Shown here: one piece after another, positions 17,165 through 24,859 of the stretch
How positions within the stretch are numbered: position 1 is the first letter of the stretch
How the letters are laid out: the number at the start of each line of letters is the position of its first letter
Assembly (NCBI GenBank): GCA_029561345.1
Contig: JAKQJC010000065.1
Coordinates: 17,753 to 81,752 of the forward strand
Reading direction: 5' to 3'
Origin: Chloroflexota bacterium
GTDB taxonomy: Bacteria; Chloroflexota; Anaerolineae; Anaerolineales; Anaerolineaceae
DNA: 64,000 bases
The notes under the pieces: model-generated
What the model was told of the DNA's origin: nothing
What the model saw: the letters and a program-made list of their open reading frames with translations, nothing else
Database searches by the model: none
Position numbers and translations under genes: made by a program

Positions 17165-17247
17165 GTTAACATCAATCAATTATCACAGGGTCTGCGGCGG
17201 AAAATCCGCCCGCCCTGGTTCCAGAAAAATCATGAAAAGGAGTTGAC

Positions 17248-18249
17248 ATGGCTGACCTGAGCACCTCATACCTGGGCCTGTTCCTGAAAAATCCCGTGGT
17301 GGCTGCTGCCTCCCCGCTGTCAAAATCACTGGATGGACTGCGCCGCCTTGAAGACGGCGGCGTTTCTGCCGTTGTGCTGTATTCGCTTTTTGAAGAACAA
17401 ATCACGCATGAAAGCAATGCGCTCAATCATTTTCTCACCTACGGCACCGACAGTTTCGCGGAAGCCCTGTCCTATTTCCCCGATCTGGGCAAGTATAATA
17501 TCGGTCCCGAAGCCTACCTGGAGCTGATCCAGAAGGGACACGAAACCCTGAAAATCCCCATCATCGGCAGTTTGAACGGTATTTCAGCGGGCGGCTGGGT
17601 GGATTACGCCAAAAAGATCCAGGAGGCGGGCGCAGATGCCCTGGAATTGAACATGTACTACGTGCCGACGGATATCAACCTCAACGCCGGCGAACTGGAG
17701 AAGACTTATGTGGAATTGGTGCGCGAGGTGACCGGCCGGGTGAGCATTCCGGTGGCGGTGAAGCTCAGCCCCTATTTCTCGGCTCTGCCCAATTTTGCCC
17801 GGCGCCTGGTGGATGCCGGGGCGAGCGGTCTGGTGATGTTCAACCGCTTTGTGCAGCCTGATCTGGATATCGAGACGCTGGACATTAAACCGGCGATGGC
17901 ATTGAGCACCTCCAGCGAGCTGCTTCTGCCGCTGCGCTGGACCGCCATCCTTTACCGCCGCCTGAACGCCGACCTGGCCGTGACGGGTGGGGTGCACACG
18001 GCGCCGGATGTGGTGAAGGCAGTGATGGCCGGGGCTGCGGTGACGCAGCTGGCCTCCGAACTGATTTCCGGCGGCGCCGGGCGCGCCGGGGCGATTGCCG
18101 CGGAGCTTTCAGACTGGATGGACCGCTTTGAATATAAATCAATCCAGCAGATGCGCGGCAGCATGAGCCAGAAGGCTGTGGCCGAGCCGGCGGCTTATGA
18201 ACGCGCCAATTACATGAGGGCGCTCACCAGCTACGACAACCGGCATTAG
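17248..18249 (+). CDS. Dihydroorotate dehydrogenase-like protein
   Basis: A 333-residue FMN-barrel protein. The N-terminus (LSTSYLGLFLKNPVVAAASP) and the blocks PIIGSLNG, ALELNMYYVP, PVAVKLSP and TGGVHTAPDV match the dihydroorotate-dehydrogenase-like group. KLSP supplies the FMN-contacting lysine. This subgroup is usually not the pyrimidine-pathway enzyme and in many anaerobes sits next to oxidoreductase genes. No other pyr genes are near. It has an AAGGAG ribosome site, two upstream promoters and a terminator of its own, so it is monocistronic. Its true substrate is unknown. Confidence 0.85.
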   Translation: MADLSTSYLGLFLKNPVVAAASPLSKSLDGLRRLEDGGVSAVVLYSLFEEQITHESNALNHFLTYGTDSFAEALSYFPDLGKYNIGPEAYLELIQKGHETLKIPIIGSLNGISAGGWVDYAKKIQEAGADALELNMYYVPTDINLNAGELEKTYVELVREVTGRVSIPVAVKLSPYFSALPNFARRLVDAGASGLVMFNRFVQPDLDIETLDIKPAMALSTSSELLLPLRWTAILYRRLNADLAVTGGVHTAPDVVKAVMAGAAVTQLASELISGGAGRAGAIAAELSDWMDRFEYKSIQQMRGSMSQKAVAEPAAYERANYMRALTSYDNRH

Positions 18250-18260
18250 AAATTTAAAAT

Positions 18261-18303
18261 AAAACACCACCCCGTGGCAATTGTCCACCGGGTGGTGTTT
18301 TTA
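18261..18303. terminator. Bidirectional terminator between the DHOD-like and mrr genes
   Basis: AACACCACCC (18263-18272) pairs with GGGTGGTGTT (18290-18299), with additional inner pairs, flanked by A-run and T-run, so it can stop transcripts from both sides. Confidence 0.85.
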
Positions 18304-18309
18304 ATCCCA

Positions 18310-19230
18310 TCACTGATTATTAAAATAATCCGAATCAATGCGCTTCAATTTATAGGTCATCACCTGTGTGACGCCAATATCATAATCCACCATCAACTCT
18401 GCCAGACGTTTCCCATCAATAAGAATGATCTTATAGTCAATTTGGGAAACAAAGCCAATGGCATCGTTGGAAAAATAGGATGTGGTGATGAAGACGCCTT
18501 TTTTAGCCTTCTTGCCCATTAAAGCGCCGACAAATTTCTGTATCTCCGGGCGGCCGACCACGCCATCCCAACGTTTGGCTTGAATATAGATATTATCCAA
18601 CCCCAGGCGGTCCTCATCAATGATCCCATCAATACCGCCGTCGCCTGTTTGTCCAACAGCCCGTCCGGCTTCTTTTCTGGAGCCGCCGTAGCCCATATTT
18701 ACCAACAGATCCACCACCAGTCGTTCGAAGAAGGATGGGGGACAGTTCTTAATATGGGTCAATAAATCTTCGTAGAGGTCATCACGAATTTCCTGATAGG
18801 CATCTTCCAGAGTTTCCTCAGGGGTTTTCACATTGATAATTTCAGATTCCGGTGTTGGATTTGGTAGCGGAGCGGTATTTTTAGGCCTGCGAGTTCTAAA
18901 CTCAACAAATTCCTCAAATTGTAGAAGGTAATCGTTATCAATCTTGGAAAGGTTCTTTTTCAGGGTTTCCTTGCCTCGCTCAGTAATTTGACTATATGAT
19001 CGGCGTGTTCTTTTAATTAAACTGGCTTTGGCAAGGAAAGTGCTCGCCCATTGAATACGATTAGTAAAAACGGTTTGTTTTCCGCTGGGAAGCAGTTCAT
19101 CAAGATCTTGCTGAGTTAGACTATACTCTTTTGCCAATACCTCAAAAATTTCATGAATGGAATGTTCCTTACCATCTTTGAGTACTTGCAATATGGGTAG
19201 CATGAAAGTTTGGAATTGTGGAATGGGCAT
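18310..19230 (-). CDS. mrr: Mrr-family restriction endonuclease (type IV-like)
   Basis: A 306-residue nuclease that, in characterised relatives, cuts foreign methylated DNA. Residues 1-95 match the Mrr N-terminal winged-helix domain (FMLPILQVLKDG, LPSGKQTVFTNRIQWAS). The C-terminal Mrr_cat domain begins near 165 (FFERLVVDLLVNMGY) and contains the PD-(D/E)xK core GDGGIDG followed by IYIQAKRW, the D...QxK catalytic set. The gene is visibly AT-richer than its neighbours, suggesting lateral acquisition. It is monocistronic with its own promoter and AGGAG site, and no modification methylase is adjacent, which fits type IV. Confidence 0.9.
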   Translation of the reverse strand: MPIPQFQTFMLPILQVLKDGKEHSIHEIFEVLAKEYSLTQQDLDELLPSGKQTVFTNRIQWASTFLAKASLIKRTRRSYSQITERGKETLKKNLSKIDNDYLLQFEEFVEFRTRRPKNTAPLPNPTPESEIINVKTPEETLEDAYQEIRDDLYEDLLTHIKNCPPSFFERLVVDLLVNMGYGGSRKEAGRAVGQTGDGGIDGIIDEDRLGLDNIYIQAKRWDGVVGRPEIQKFVGALMGKKAKKGVFITTSYFSNDAIGFVSQIDYKIILIDGKRLAELMVDYDIGVTQVMTYKLKRIDSDYFNNQ

Positions 19231-19262
19231 AGAGGTTCTCCTGAGGAAGATTTACATTACCC

Positions 19263-19291
19263 ATTATAGGACCAGTCAGTTATTCGCACAA
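19263..19291 (-). promoter_or_regulatory. Promoter of mrr
   Basis: Minus-strand TTGTGC (19286-19291), a 17-base spacer and TATAAT (19263-19268). Confidence 0.55.
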
Positions 19292-19322
19292 GCATGCCCC
19301 TCTCAAACCATCTCTCTAAACT

Positions 19323-19379
19323 TTGCAAAATTTGATGTGATCGTCTATAATGCATTTATACGGTTACAAACATACAGTT
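19323..19379 (+). promoter_or_regulatory. tup operon promoter with a downstream direct-repeat operator candidate
   Basis: TTGCAA (19323-19328), a 17-base spacer and TATAAT (19346-19351). Starting at the expected transcription start there is a direct repeat, ATACGGTT (19358-19365) and ATACAGTT (19372-19379), 14 bases apart. This is a plausible binding site for an oxyanion-responsive repressor. Confidence 0.55.
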
Positions 19380-19394
19380 TGAATGGAGAAAAGG

Positions 19395-20267
19395 ATGAAA
19401 AAGCTGCTTTACCTGTTGATCATATCAACCCTTTTGCTTTCGGCCTGCACGGCTCCCACGGCTGCCCCCACGGCCTCGCCAACCATGGCGCCCACCGAAG
19501 CCCCAAAACCGGCCAATGTTGAGCTGATTTTGGCCACCACCACCTCCACCCGCGATTCCGGCCTGCTGGATGTGCTGCTGCCGCTGTTCCAGGAAAAAAC
19601 CGGCTACAACGTCAAGATGGTGGCTGTGGGCAGCGGTCAGGCGCTGAAGATGGGCGAGGAAGGCAATGCGGATGTGCTGCTGGTGCATTCCCCGGCTGCC
19701 GAAAAGACCCTGATGGACAACGGTTTTGGCAAGGAGCGCCTGCTGGTGATGCACAACGATTTTATTATTGTCGGCCCCAAGGATGACCCTGCCAAAATTA
19801 AAGGCAGCGCCACGGCTGTTGAAGCCTTCAAGAAGATTGCCGACGCCAAAGCCACCTTTGTTTCGCGCGCGGATGATTCTGGCACCCACAAAATGGAATT
19901 GAGCCTGTGGAAATCGGCCGGCATTGAACCCGCGGGCGATTGGTATCTGCAGTCGGGGCAGGGCATGGGCGAAACCCTGCGCATTACAACGGAAAAAGCC
20001 GGTTATACCCTTTCAGACCGGGCCACTTACCTGGCCCAGAGCAGCACGCTTCAGCTTGAGGTGCTGGTGGAAGGCGACAAGGCCCTCCTGAACATTTACC
20101 ATGTCATCACGGTCAACCCCGATAAATGGCCCAAGGTGAACGATGCCGGGGCCAAAGCTTTTGCCGATTTTCTGGTTTCGCCTGAAATTCAAAAGGTGAT
20201 TGAAGCCTTTGGCAAAGACAAATACGGGCAATCGCTGTTCTTCCCGGATGCCGGCAAGCCGGAATAA
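19395..20267 (+). CDS. tupA: Tungstate ABC transporter substrate-binding lipoprotein
   Basis: Binds tungstate outside the membrane and delivers it to TupBC. 290 residues from the ATG at 19395, which follows GGAG by six bases; an in-frame ATG four codons upstream is less likely. The signal peptide ends in lipobox LLSAC, followed by an Ala/Pro/Thr linker. The mature domain opens with ILATTTSTRDSGLLD, the TupA signature whose TTTS residues line the oxyanion site, and continues with VGSGQALKMGEEGNADVLLVHSP and RADDSGTHKME. These match TupA rather than molybdate-binding ModA. Confidence 0.95.
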   Translation: MKKLLYLLIISTLLLSACTAPTAAPTASPTMAPTEAPKPANVELILATTTSTRDSGLLDVLLPLFQEKTGYNVKMVAVGSGQALKMGEEGNADVLLVHSPAAEKTLMDNGFGKERLLVMHNDFIIVGPKDDPAKIKGSATAVEAFKKIADAKATFVSRADDSGTHKMELSLWKSAGIEPAGDWYLQSGQGMGETLRITTEKAGYTLSDRATYLAQSSTLQLEVLVEGDKALLNIYHVITVNPDKWPKVNDAGAKAFADFLVSPEIQKVIEAFGKDKYGQSLFFPDAGKPE

Positions 20268-20285
20268 ACCTGCCTGAGCCAGACC

Positions 20286-20318
20286 AGCCAGCCGGCATCA
20301 CAACCGGCTGGCTTTTTT
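20286..20318 (+). terminator. Terminator-like hairpin between tupA and tupB
   Basis: AGCCAGCCGG (20286-20295) pairs with CCGGCTGGCT (20304-20313), followed by six T. It would let the binding protein be made in excess over the membrane components. Confidence 0.8.
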
Positions 20319-20372
20319 GTCATGGGATATGGCGCCTTCTGCTGTATAATTGCCTCACGAGGTACCACGATC

Positions 20373-21071
20373 ATGCAGCTTGTTTGGGATGGATTTGTTA
20401 AAGCGTTGCAGCTGTTGTGTTCAGGCGACCCTGAAGTGCTGGGGGTGACCCTGCTTTCGCTGCAAATTTCCGGCCTGGCCACCGGCATCAGCCTGCTTAT
20501 TGGCCTGCCTTTGGGCACCCTGCTGGCCCTGCATGAATTTAAAACCCGCCGTTTCTGGATCAGCCTGATCAACACCGGCATGGCTTTGCCGCCGGTGGTG
20601 GTGGGGCTGGGGGTATCCATTTTCCTCTGGCGCAGCGGTCCCCTGGGCGACCTGCGCCTGATGTACACTCCCATCGCCATCATCATTGCCCAGACGGTCA
20701 TTGCTGCTCCGGTGGTTACGGGCCTGACCCTGGCCGCCCTGCAGCAGCTTAACCCGCGCCTTCAGCTTCAGCTTTTGGGGCTGGGGGCCTCGCGCTGGCA
20801 AATGATCTGGCTGCTGTGGCGCGAGGCGCGCTTGCCCCTGCTGGCCGCCCTGATGGCCGGTTTTGGCAGCGTCATTTCAGAGGTGGGCGCTTCGATGATG
20901 GTAGGCGGCAACCTGCGCGGGCAAACCCGCGTGCTCACCACCGCCATTGTCCTCGAAACCAGCAAGGGCGAATTTGCTGCCGCGCTGGCCCTCAGCATGC
21001 TGCTGCTGCTGCTGGCTTACCTGGTGAACCTCTTTCTCACCTGGGTGCAGCAGCGCCAGAGCAAAGGTTAG
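20373..21071 (+). CDS. tupB: Tungstate ABC transporter permease
   Basis: The membrane channel of the tungstate importer. 232 residues with about five or six hydrophobic segments. The central region holds a binding-protein-dependent permease loop, with GLGASRWQMIWLLWREARLP as the EAA-type coupling motif that contacts the ATPase, followed by SEVGASMMVGGNL, as found in TupB. The ATG at 20373 has a GAGG site and a TATAAT (20345-20350) 22 bases upstream, suggesting an extra promoter after the terminator. It is followed by tupC after three bases. Confidence 0.93.
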   Translation: MQLVWDGFVKALQLLCSGDPEVLGVTLLSLQISGLATGISLLIGLPLGTLLALHEFKTRRFWISLINTGMALPPVVVGLGVSIFLWRSGPLGDLRLMYTPIAIIIAQTVIAAPVVTGLTLAALQQLNPRLQLQLLGLGASRWQMIWLLWREARLPLLAALMAGFGSVISEVGASMMVGGNLRGQTRVLTTAIVLETSKGEFAAALALSMLLLLLAYLVNLFLTWVQQRQSKG

Positions 21072-21074
21072 ATC

Positions 21075-22151
21075 ATGGCTTTGCTGGAACTGCAAGACCT
21101 CATTTTAAATCGCGGCCGCCAGCCGGTGCTGCATGTGCCGCAGTTGACCATTGAAGAAGGCGAAGTGCTGGCTGTCATTGGTCCCAACGGCGCTGGAAAA
21201 AGCACCCTGCTGCTGGCGCTGGCCAACCTGCTGCCGCCGGCCGGCGGCCTCCTGCGGTTTCGCGGCCGCCCGCTGTTGAAAAAAGATGACCTGGATTACC
21301 GCCGGCAGATTGGCCTGGTGATGCAGGATCCAATGCTGCTGGATGGCAGCGTGGCCTATAATGTGGAGACGGGCCTGCGTTTCAGGAAGCTGCCGGCGGC
21401 GGAACGCGAGCGCCGCGCCGCCTTCTGGATGGCGCGCCTGGGCATCACGGCCCTGGCGGCCCGTCCGGCGGGCAAAATTTCAGGGGGCGAAGCGCAGCGC
21501 GCCAGCCTGGCGCGCGCCCTGGCCCTGCAGCCCGCCCTGCTGCTGCTGGATGAGCCTTTCAGCGCCCTCGATGCCCCCACCCGCTCGGCCCTGCTGGATG
21601 ATGTGCATACCATTTTCAGCGAACAGCGCCAGACCGCCGTTTTTGTGACCCACGATATGCAGGAAGCCCTGGCTTTGGGCAGCCGGGTGGCAGTGCTTCT
21701 TAATGGCGGTTTGTGCCAGGTGGGGAAGCCCACCGAGGTGTTCAACATGCCCGCCAGCACCGAGGTGGCGGCTTTTGTGGGCATCGAAACCATCCTTCCG
21801 GGGCGGGTTCTGGCGGTTGAAGATGGCCTGGCGCGCATTCAGGTGAACGGCTGCACTTTTGAGGCCGTGGGCGAGGTAAAGCCCGGCCAGGCGGTTTATA
21901 TGTGCCTGCGCCCTGAAGATTTTACCCTCCATCCTTCTGATGGAACGGCGCTTTCAAGCGCCCGCAACCGCCTCAAGGGCCAGATCACCCGTCTGGCGCC
22001 TCAGGGACCGCTGGTGCGCGTCAGCGTGGACTGCGGTTTTCCGGTGGTGGCGCTGATCACCCTGCATTCATCGCGGGAGATGGGCTTGCAGACCGGACAG
22101 ACCGTCAATCTGAGTTTTAAGGCCAGCGCCGCTCACCTGGTGGCGCATTGA
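21075..22151 (+). CDS. tupC: Tungstate ABC transporter ATP-binding protein with TOBE-like domain
   Basis: Powers the tungstate importer. 358 residues. The ABC domain (1-235) has Walker A GPNGAGKST near 36, a Q-loop MQDP near 86, the signature ISGGEAQRAS (ISGGE in place of the common LSGGQ) near 136, Walker B LLLLDEP near 158 and switch His in VTHD near 193. Residues about 240-355 form a TOBE-like pair that may sense the oxyanion (CLRPEDFTL). It follows tupB by three bases, so the two are co-translated. Confidence 0.93.
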   Translation: MALLELQDLILNRGRQPVLHVPQLTIEEGEVLAVIGPNGAGKSTLLLALANLLPPAGGLLRFRGRPLLKKDDLDYRRQIGLVMQDPMLLDGSVAYNVETGLRFRKLPAAERERRAAFWMARLGITALAARPAGKISGGEAQRASLARALALQPALLLLDEPFSALDAPTRSALLDDVHTIFSEQRQTAVFVTHDMQEALALGSRVAVLLNGGLCQVGKPTEVFNMPASTEVAAFVGIETILPGRVLAVEDGLARIQVNGCTFEAVGEVKPGQAVYMCLRPEDFTLHPSDGTALSSARNRLKGQITRLAPQGPLVRVSVDCGFPVVALITLHSSREMGLQTGQTVNLSFKASAAHLVAH

Positions 22152-22174
22152 GATGGATGACGAATGGAGAAAAA

Positions 22175-22408
22175 ATGAGAATTCTGGATAAATCTGGAAG
22201 AACCTTAAATTCTATTCTTCTGATGCTGACGCCAGAAGAAGCCGAGGAATTAATCGGCAGCCTCGAATCACTGGATCCGTCTCAGGGCAATCATTCACAC
22301 ATAAATGACATCAACTATACCCGGGAAATCACCGTGGCCATCTATACGCCTGACAATTTGAAGTTCTTTTCTCAGGACGTTCGCAAGGCGATCGAGACGG
22401 AATATTGA
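22175..22408 (+). CDS. Small hypothetical protein
   Basis: A 77-residue soluble protein, start at 22175 with GGAG seven bases upstream. It contains LTPEEAEELIGSLESL (helical) and then INYTREITVAIYTPDNL (beta-like) and a charged C-terminus. No cysteines, signal or membrane segment. It follows tupC by 23 bases without a terminator and so may be co-transcribed with the tungstate genes, but its AT-richer text resembles the next gene more than tupC. Family not recognised. Confidence 0.65.
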   Translation: MRILDKSGRTLNSILLMLTPEEAEELIGSLESLDPSQGNHSHINDINYTREITVAIYTPDNLKFFSQDVRKAIETEY

Positions 22409-22471
22409 AATTAAAACCGCAGGACCATTGCCAGGTTGGCGGCCTTTTGATTATGGAACAGGAGCCATCAA

Positions 22472-23551
22472 ATGATCAGCCTCACTTATGATGCCAGCGC
22501 CCTGACTGCCTGGAAAGATGACCTCACCATTCCCACCCTGGGAGCCGATCTGGTGAGAGATACCCTGTTTAAATGCCCGGTCCGCTTCAGGGTGGACGAA
22601 GTGGACCTTTTTGAAATTCCTGAAGGCCGGGCAGCCATCATCACTGAAGCCCTCTCCCTGCCGGAAGGGACCCGCGGCGATGGCTGGCTGGTGCTGCCCC
22701 TTATCCTTTTTGCCGATACTGGTTTAGAAACGGCAAAGAAATTATGGCGCAGCCGTGAAACGAAATATCCGTACATTGTATACAAAAGAGTGCCGTCCAG
22801 CAAAACGGAATATCTGCGTCTGGGGCGCACCCGCGCTCACCTCCGTTTTTCGCCCGTCGATGAAATGGTGGAGGTCTTTTCTAGTATTAACGGATATTCG
22901 GTCACAGTTGGCAAGCTGGAATTATTTGATACTTTTCGGGATTTTATCATCCGGGTCAGGGCAGATTTGACCCGCGAGGTGCCGCTGCTGATGGAGCATG
23001 GGAAATGGGGATACTGGCTGAAAATCATTGAGCCTGAGAGAATGGAACCTGAATTGATGTCCAAACCTGAATTGATTCCCCCAAAAGTTGTGGTTAAAAG
23101 CCCGGCCGGGGGATCAATCAACCCTAATGACCTGATTCCTGAATTAAACGAATGGAATGAGGGGCAGGGGGTTGATATAAAAGATTGGATCAATATGCTA
23201 GGAAGCTACCAGCACGCCATTGCTTACAGCTTTTTATTATGGCCGGATTTTGTGGAGTTCAATGATTGCGTTTTTCTGGCTTCAAAATTTGACATGGACT
23301 ATGTCTGGGATTTGCTTTTGGAGCGGCGTGGAAAACCGTCAGATGTGGAAACGTGGGTCAATGAAATTGATTTTGGTGACAATATTTTCCCAAATGATAA
23401 AGAAGCCACTCAAGAGCAGGTGTTATATCTGGCCAGAAAATTGAGGGATATCTGGACCTACCGGCTGCAGCATGATTTTCCCGAACGCAAGTTTGTGGTT
23501 GAGCTGGATGAACCTTCCCTGGTGCTGACCTTTTACCAGCCGCGGGAGTGA
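22472..23551 (+). CDS. Hypothetical protein, AT-richer than its surroundings
   Basis: A 359-residue soluble protein with no signal, membrane segment or recognised motif. It is rich in aromatic and acidic residues, with two apparent halves: a beta-rich N-terminal part to about 190 (LLPLILFADTGLETAKKLWR, YIVYKRVPSSKTEYLRLG) and a helical C-terminal part from about 230 (EWNEGQGVDIKDWINMLG). It lies 63 bases after the 77-residue gene and may form a pair with it. Composition unlike the neighbours suggests lateral origin. No function is proposed. Confidence 0.75.
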   Translation: MISLTYDASALTAWKDDLTIPTLGADLVRDTLFKCPVRFRVDEVDLFEIPEGRAAIITEALSLPEGTRGDGWLVLPLILFADTGLETAKKLWRSRETKYPYIVYKRVPSSKTEYLRLGRTRAHLRFSPVDEMVEVFSSINGYSVTVGKLELFDTFRDFIIRVRADLTREVPLLMEHGKWGYWLKIIEPERMEPELMSKPELIPPKVVVKSPAGGSINPNDLIPELNEWNEGQGVDIKDWINMLGSYQHAIAYSFLLWPDFVEFNDCVFLASKFDMDYVWDLLLERRGKPSDVETWVNEIDFGDNIFPNDKEATQEQVLYLARKLRDIWTYRLQHDFPERKFVVELDEPSLVLTFYQPRE

Positions 23552-23710
23552 CTTTACTTTTTCCGTGAAAACCCCGCACGGCTTCTTTTGATCGGGAAGG
23601 ATGTGACGAAATTCCTTATAAAAATCTCCCCTATTTTTAATGCACTTATGATAAACTGAAATAGAATCGTGCATGACTGGGAAAGTCTCAGTTATTAGGA
23701 GGATTGTTTT

Positions 23711-24076
23711 ATGACAAAGCTGCTGGTCGCTGATGACGACGTGGATGTGCGTGACTTTCTGAAGGAAGAACTCAGCAAGGCCGGTTTCACGGTGGTGGTG
23801 GTGGGCAACGGCGCCGACGCGGTGGTGGCGGTGGCTGAACAGGCGATCGATCTGATCGTTCTGGATATGCTGATGCCTGGCCTGGATGGCATCCAGGTGA
23901 TTCGCGTGCTGCGGAAAATCACGCCCAACATCCCCATTATTGGCCTGACCGGCTACGTGGGGCGCGGTTTCATGTCTCAGGCGCTTGAACTGGGCGTGCA
24001 TATTCTGGGAAAACCTGTGGTGATCCCAGAACTGATTAAAGAAATCAATCAGGCTCTTGCAAACAAGAAGAACTGA
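23711..24076 (+). CDS. Stand-alone response regulator receiver (1 of 3)
   Basis: A 121-residue CheY-like receiver with no output domain. The acidic pair DDD is at 9-11, the phosphoacceptor Asp is in VLDMLMPGLDG near residue 56, the switch Thr is in GLTGY near 83, and the conserved Lys is in LGKP near 103. All phosphorylation residues are present. The AGGAGG ribosome site at 23698 is strong. It closely resembles the third receiver of the cassette (NGADAVV, IRVL, RGF and LGKP blocks shared), suggesting tandem duplication. No histidine kinase is adjacent. Confidence 0.93.
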   Translation: MTKLLVADDDVDVRDFLKEELSKAGFTVVVVGNGADAVVAVAEQAIDLIVLDMLMPGLDGIQVIRVLRKITPNIPIIGLTGYVGRGFMSQALELGVHILGKPVVIPELIKEINQALANKKN

Positions 24077-24090
24077 TCTGGAGGACTGTT

Positions 24091-24459
24091 ATGGCGACCA
24101 TCTTAGTAGTGGATGATGAACCCGATGTGGTGGATTATATTTGCGATGAACTGGAGTTGAGCGGCTACAATGTCGCCAAGGCTTATGACGGCGTGGAAGC
24201 CGTGATGAAGGTGATGGATGGCGGCGTTCAGGCTATTTTAATGGATATTCGCATGCCCACCCTCGACGGCATCAATGCGCTTAAAATCATCCGCCGTTCG
24301 GCCCCGCAGATCCCGGTGATCATGTTTACCGGGCAGGCCGGCCAGGGCGATATGCTGGCCACCAACCGTTTGGGCGCGTATACCTGCCTGCCCAAACCCA
24401 TGACCAGTGAAAAGATCATCGCCACGCTCAGTAAAATTGTTCCCCCCAGCAAAGAATGA
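24091..24459 (+). CDS. Stand-alone response regulator receiver (2 of 3)
   Basis: A 122-residue receiver. Acidic residues VVDDEPD near 7-11, phosphoacceptor Asp in ILMDIRMPTLDG near 53, switch Thr in MFTGQ near 80, Lys in LPKPM near 102. It is more divergent from receivers 1 and 3 and lacks their RGF and GY features, so it may serve a different step in a relay. It starts 14 bases after receiver 1 with GGAGG, and its end overlaps receiver 3 by four bases (ATGA). Confidence 0.93.
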   Translation: MATILVVDDEPDVVDYICDELELSGYNVAKAYDGVEAVMKVMDGGVQAILMDIRMPTLDGINALKIIRRSAPQIPVIMFTGQAGQGDMLATNRLGAYTCLPKPMTSEKIIATLSKIVPPSKE

Positions 24460-24827
24460 CGCCACGCCGGTTATTAATTACCGATGACGAATCGGATGTG
24501 AGAGATCTGCTGCAGCAGGAGCTGACCAGCGCCGGCTTTATTGTCAACACGGCCAGCAACGGCGCCGACGCCGTGGTGGAAGCGGTCGAAGGACAGTATG
24601 ACCTGCTGATCATGGATATGCACATGGTCGGCATGGACGGCATTGAGGCCATCCGCGTGCTGCATTCCATCCGTCCCAATCTGCCCATTTTGGGCCTCAG
24701 CGGCTATGCCAGCCGCGGGTTTAATGTCGAAGCCCGCAAGTTAAACATCAAGCTGCTCGGTAAACCCATCGATATTGACGACCTCGTAAAAGAAATCAAT
24801 TTGCTTTTGCCTCCCCCTGCCGCCTGA
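24456..24827 (+). CDS. Stand-alone response regulator receiver (3 of 3)
   Basis: A 123-residue receiver. Acidic residues TDDESD near 9-12, phosphoacceptor Asp in IMDMHMVGMDG near 54, switch position Ser in GLSGY near 82, Lys in LGKP near 104. It shares NGADAVVEAVE, RVL, LPILGL, RGF and VKEIN with receiver 1. The ATGA overlap shows coupling to receiver 2. The cyclase gene begins 32 bases later with no terminator between them, so all four are likely one transcript. Confidence 0.93.
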   Translation: MTPRRLLITDDESDVRDLLQQELTSAGFIVNTASNGADAVVEAVEGQYDLLIMDMHMVGMDGIEAIRVLHSIRPNLPILGLSGYASRGFNVEARKLNIKLLGKPIDIDDLVKEINLLLPPPAA

Positions 24828-24859
24828 ACCCTGGCCGGCTGACTGGAAAACCCCAACCC

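Larger units (their letters stand above)
16820..17247. other. Intergenic region between the MoxR operon and the DHOD-like gene
   Basis: 428 bases without a gene, between divergent transcripts. The left half has pyrimidine-rich text (CTTCTTTTTCTTCCTTCGCG, 16903-16922), similar to AT/GC-mixed extragenic text common in such genomes; I see no gene in it. The right half holds two plus-strand promoters. No clear promoter for the MoxR operon is visible. Confidence 0.5.
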
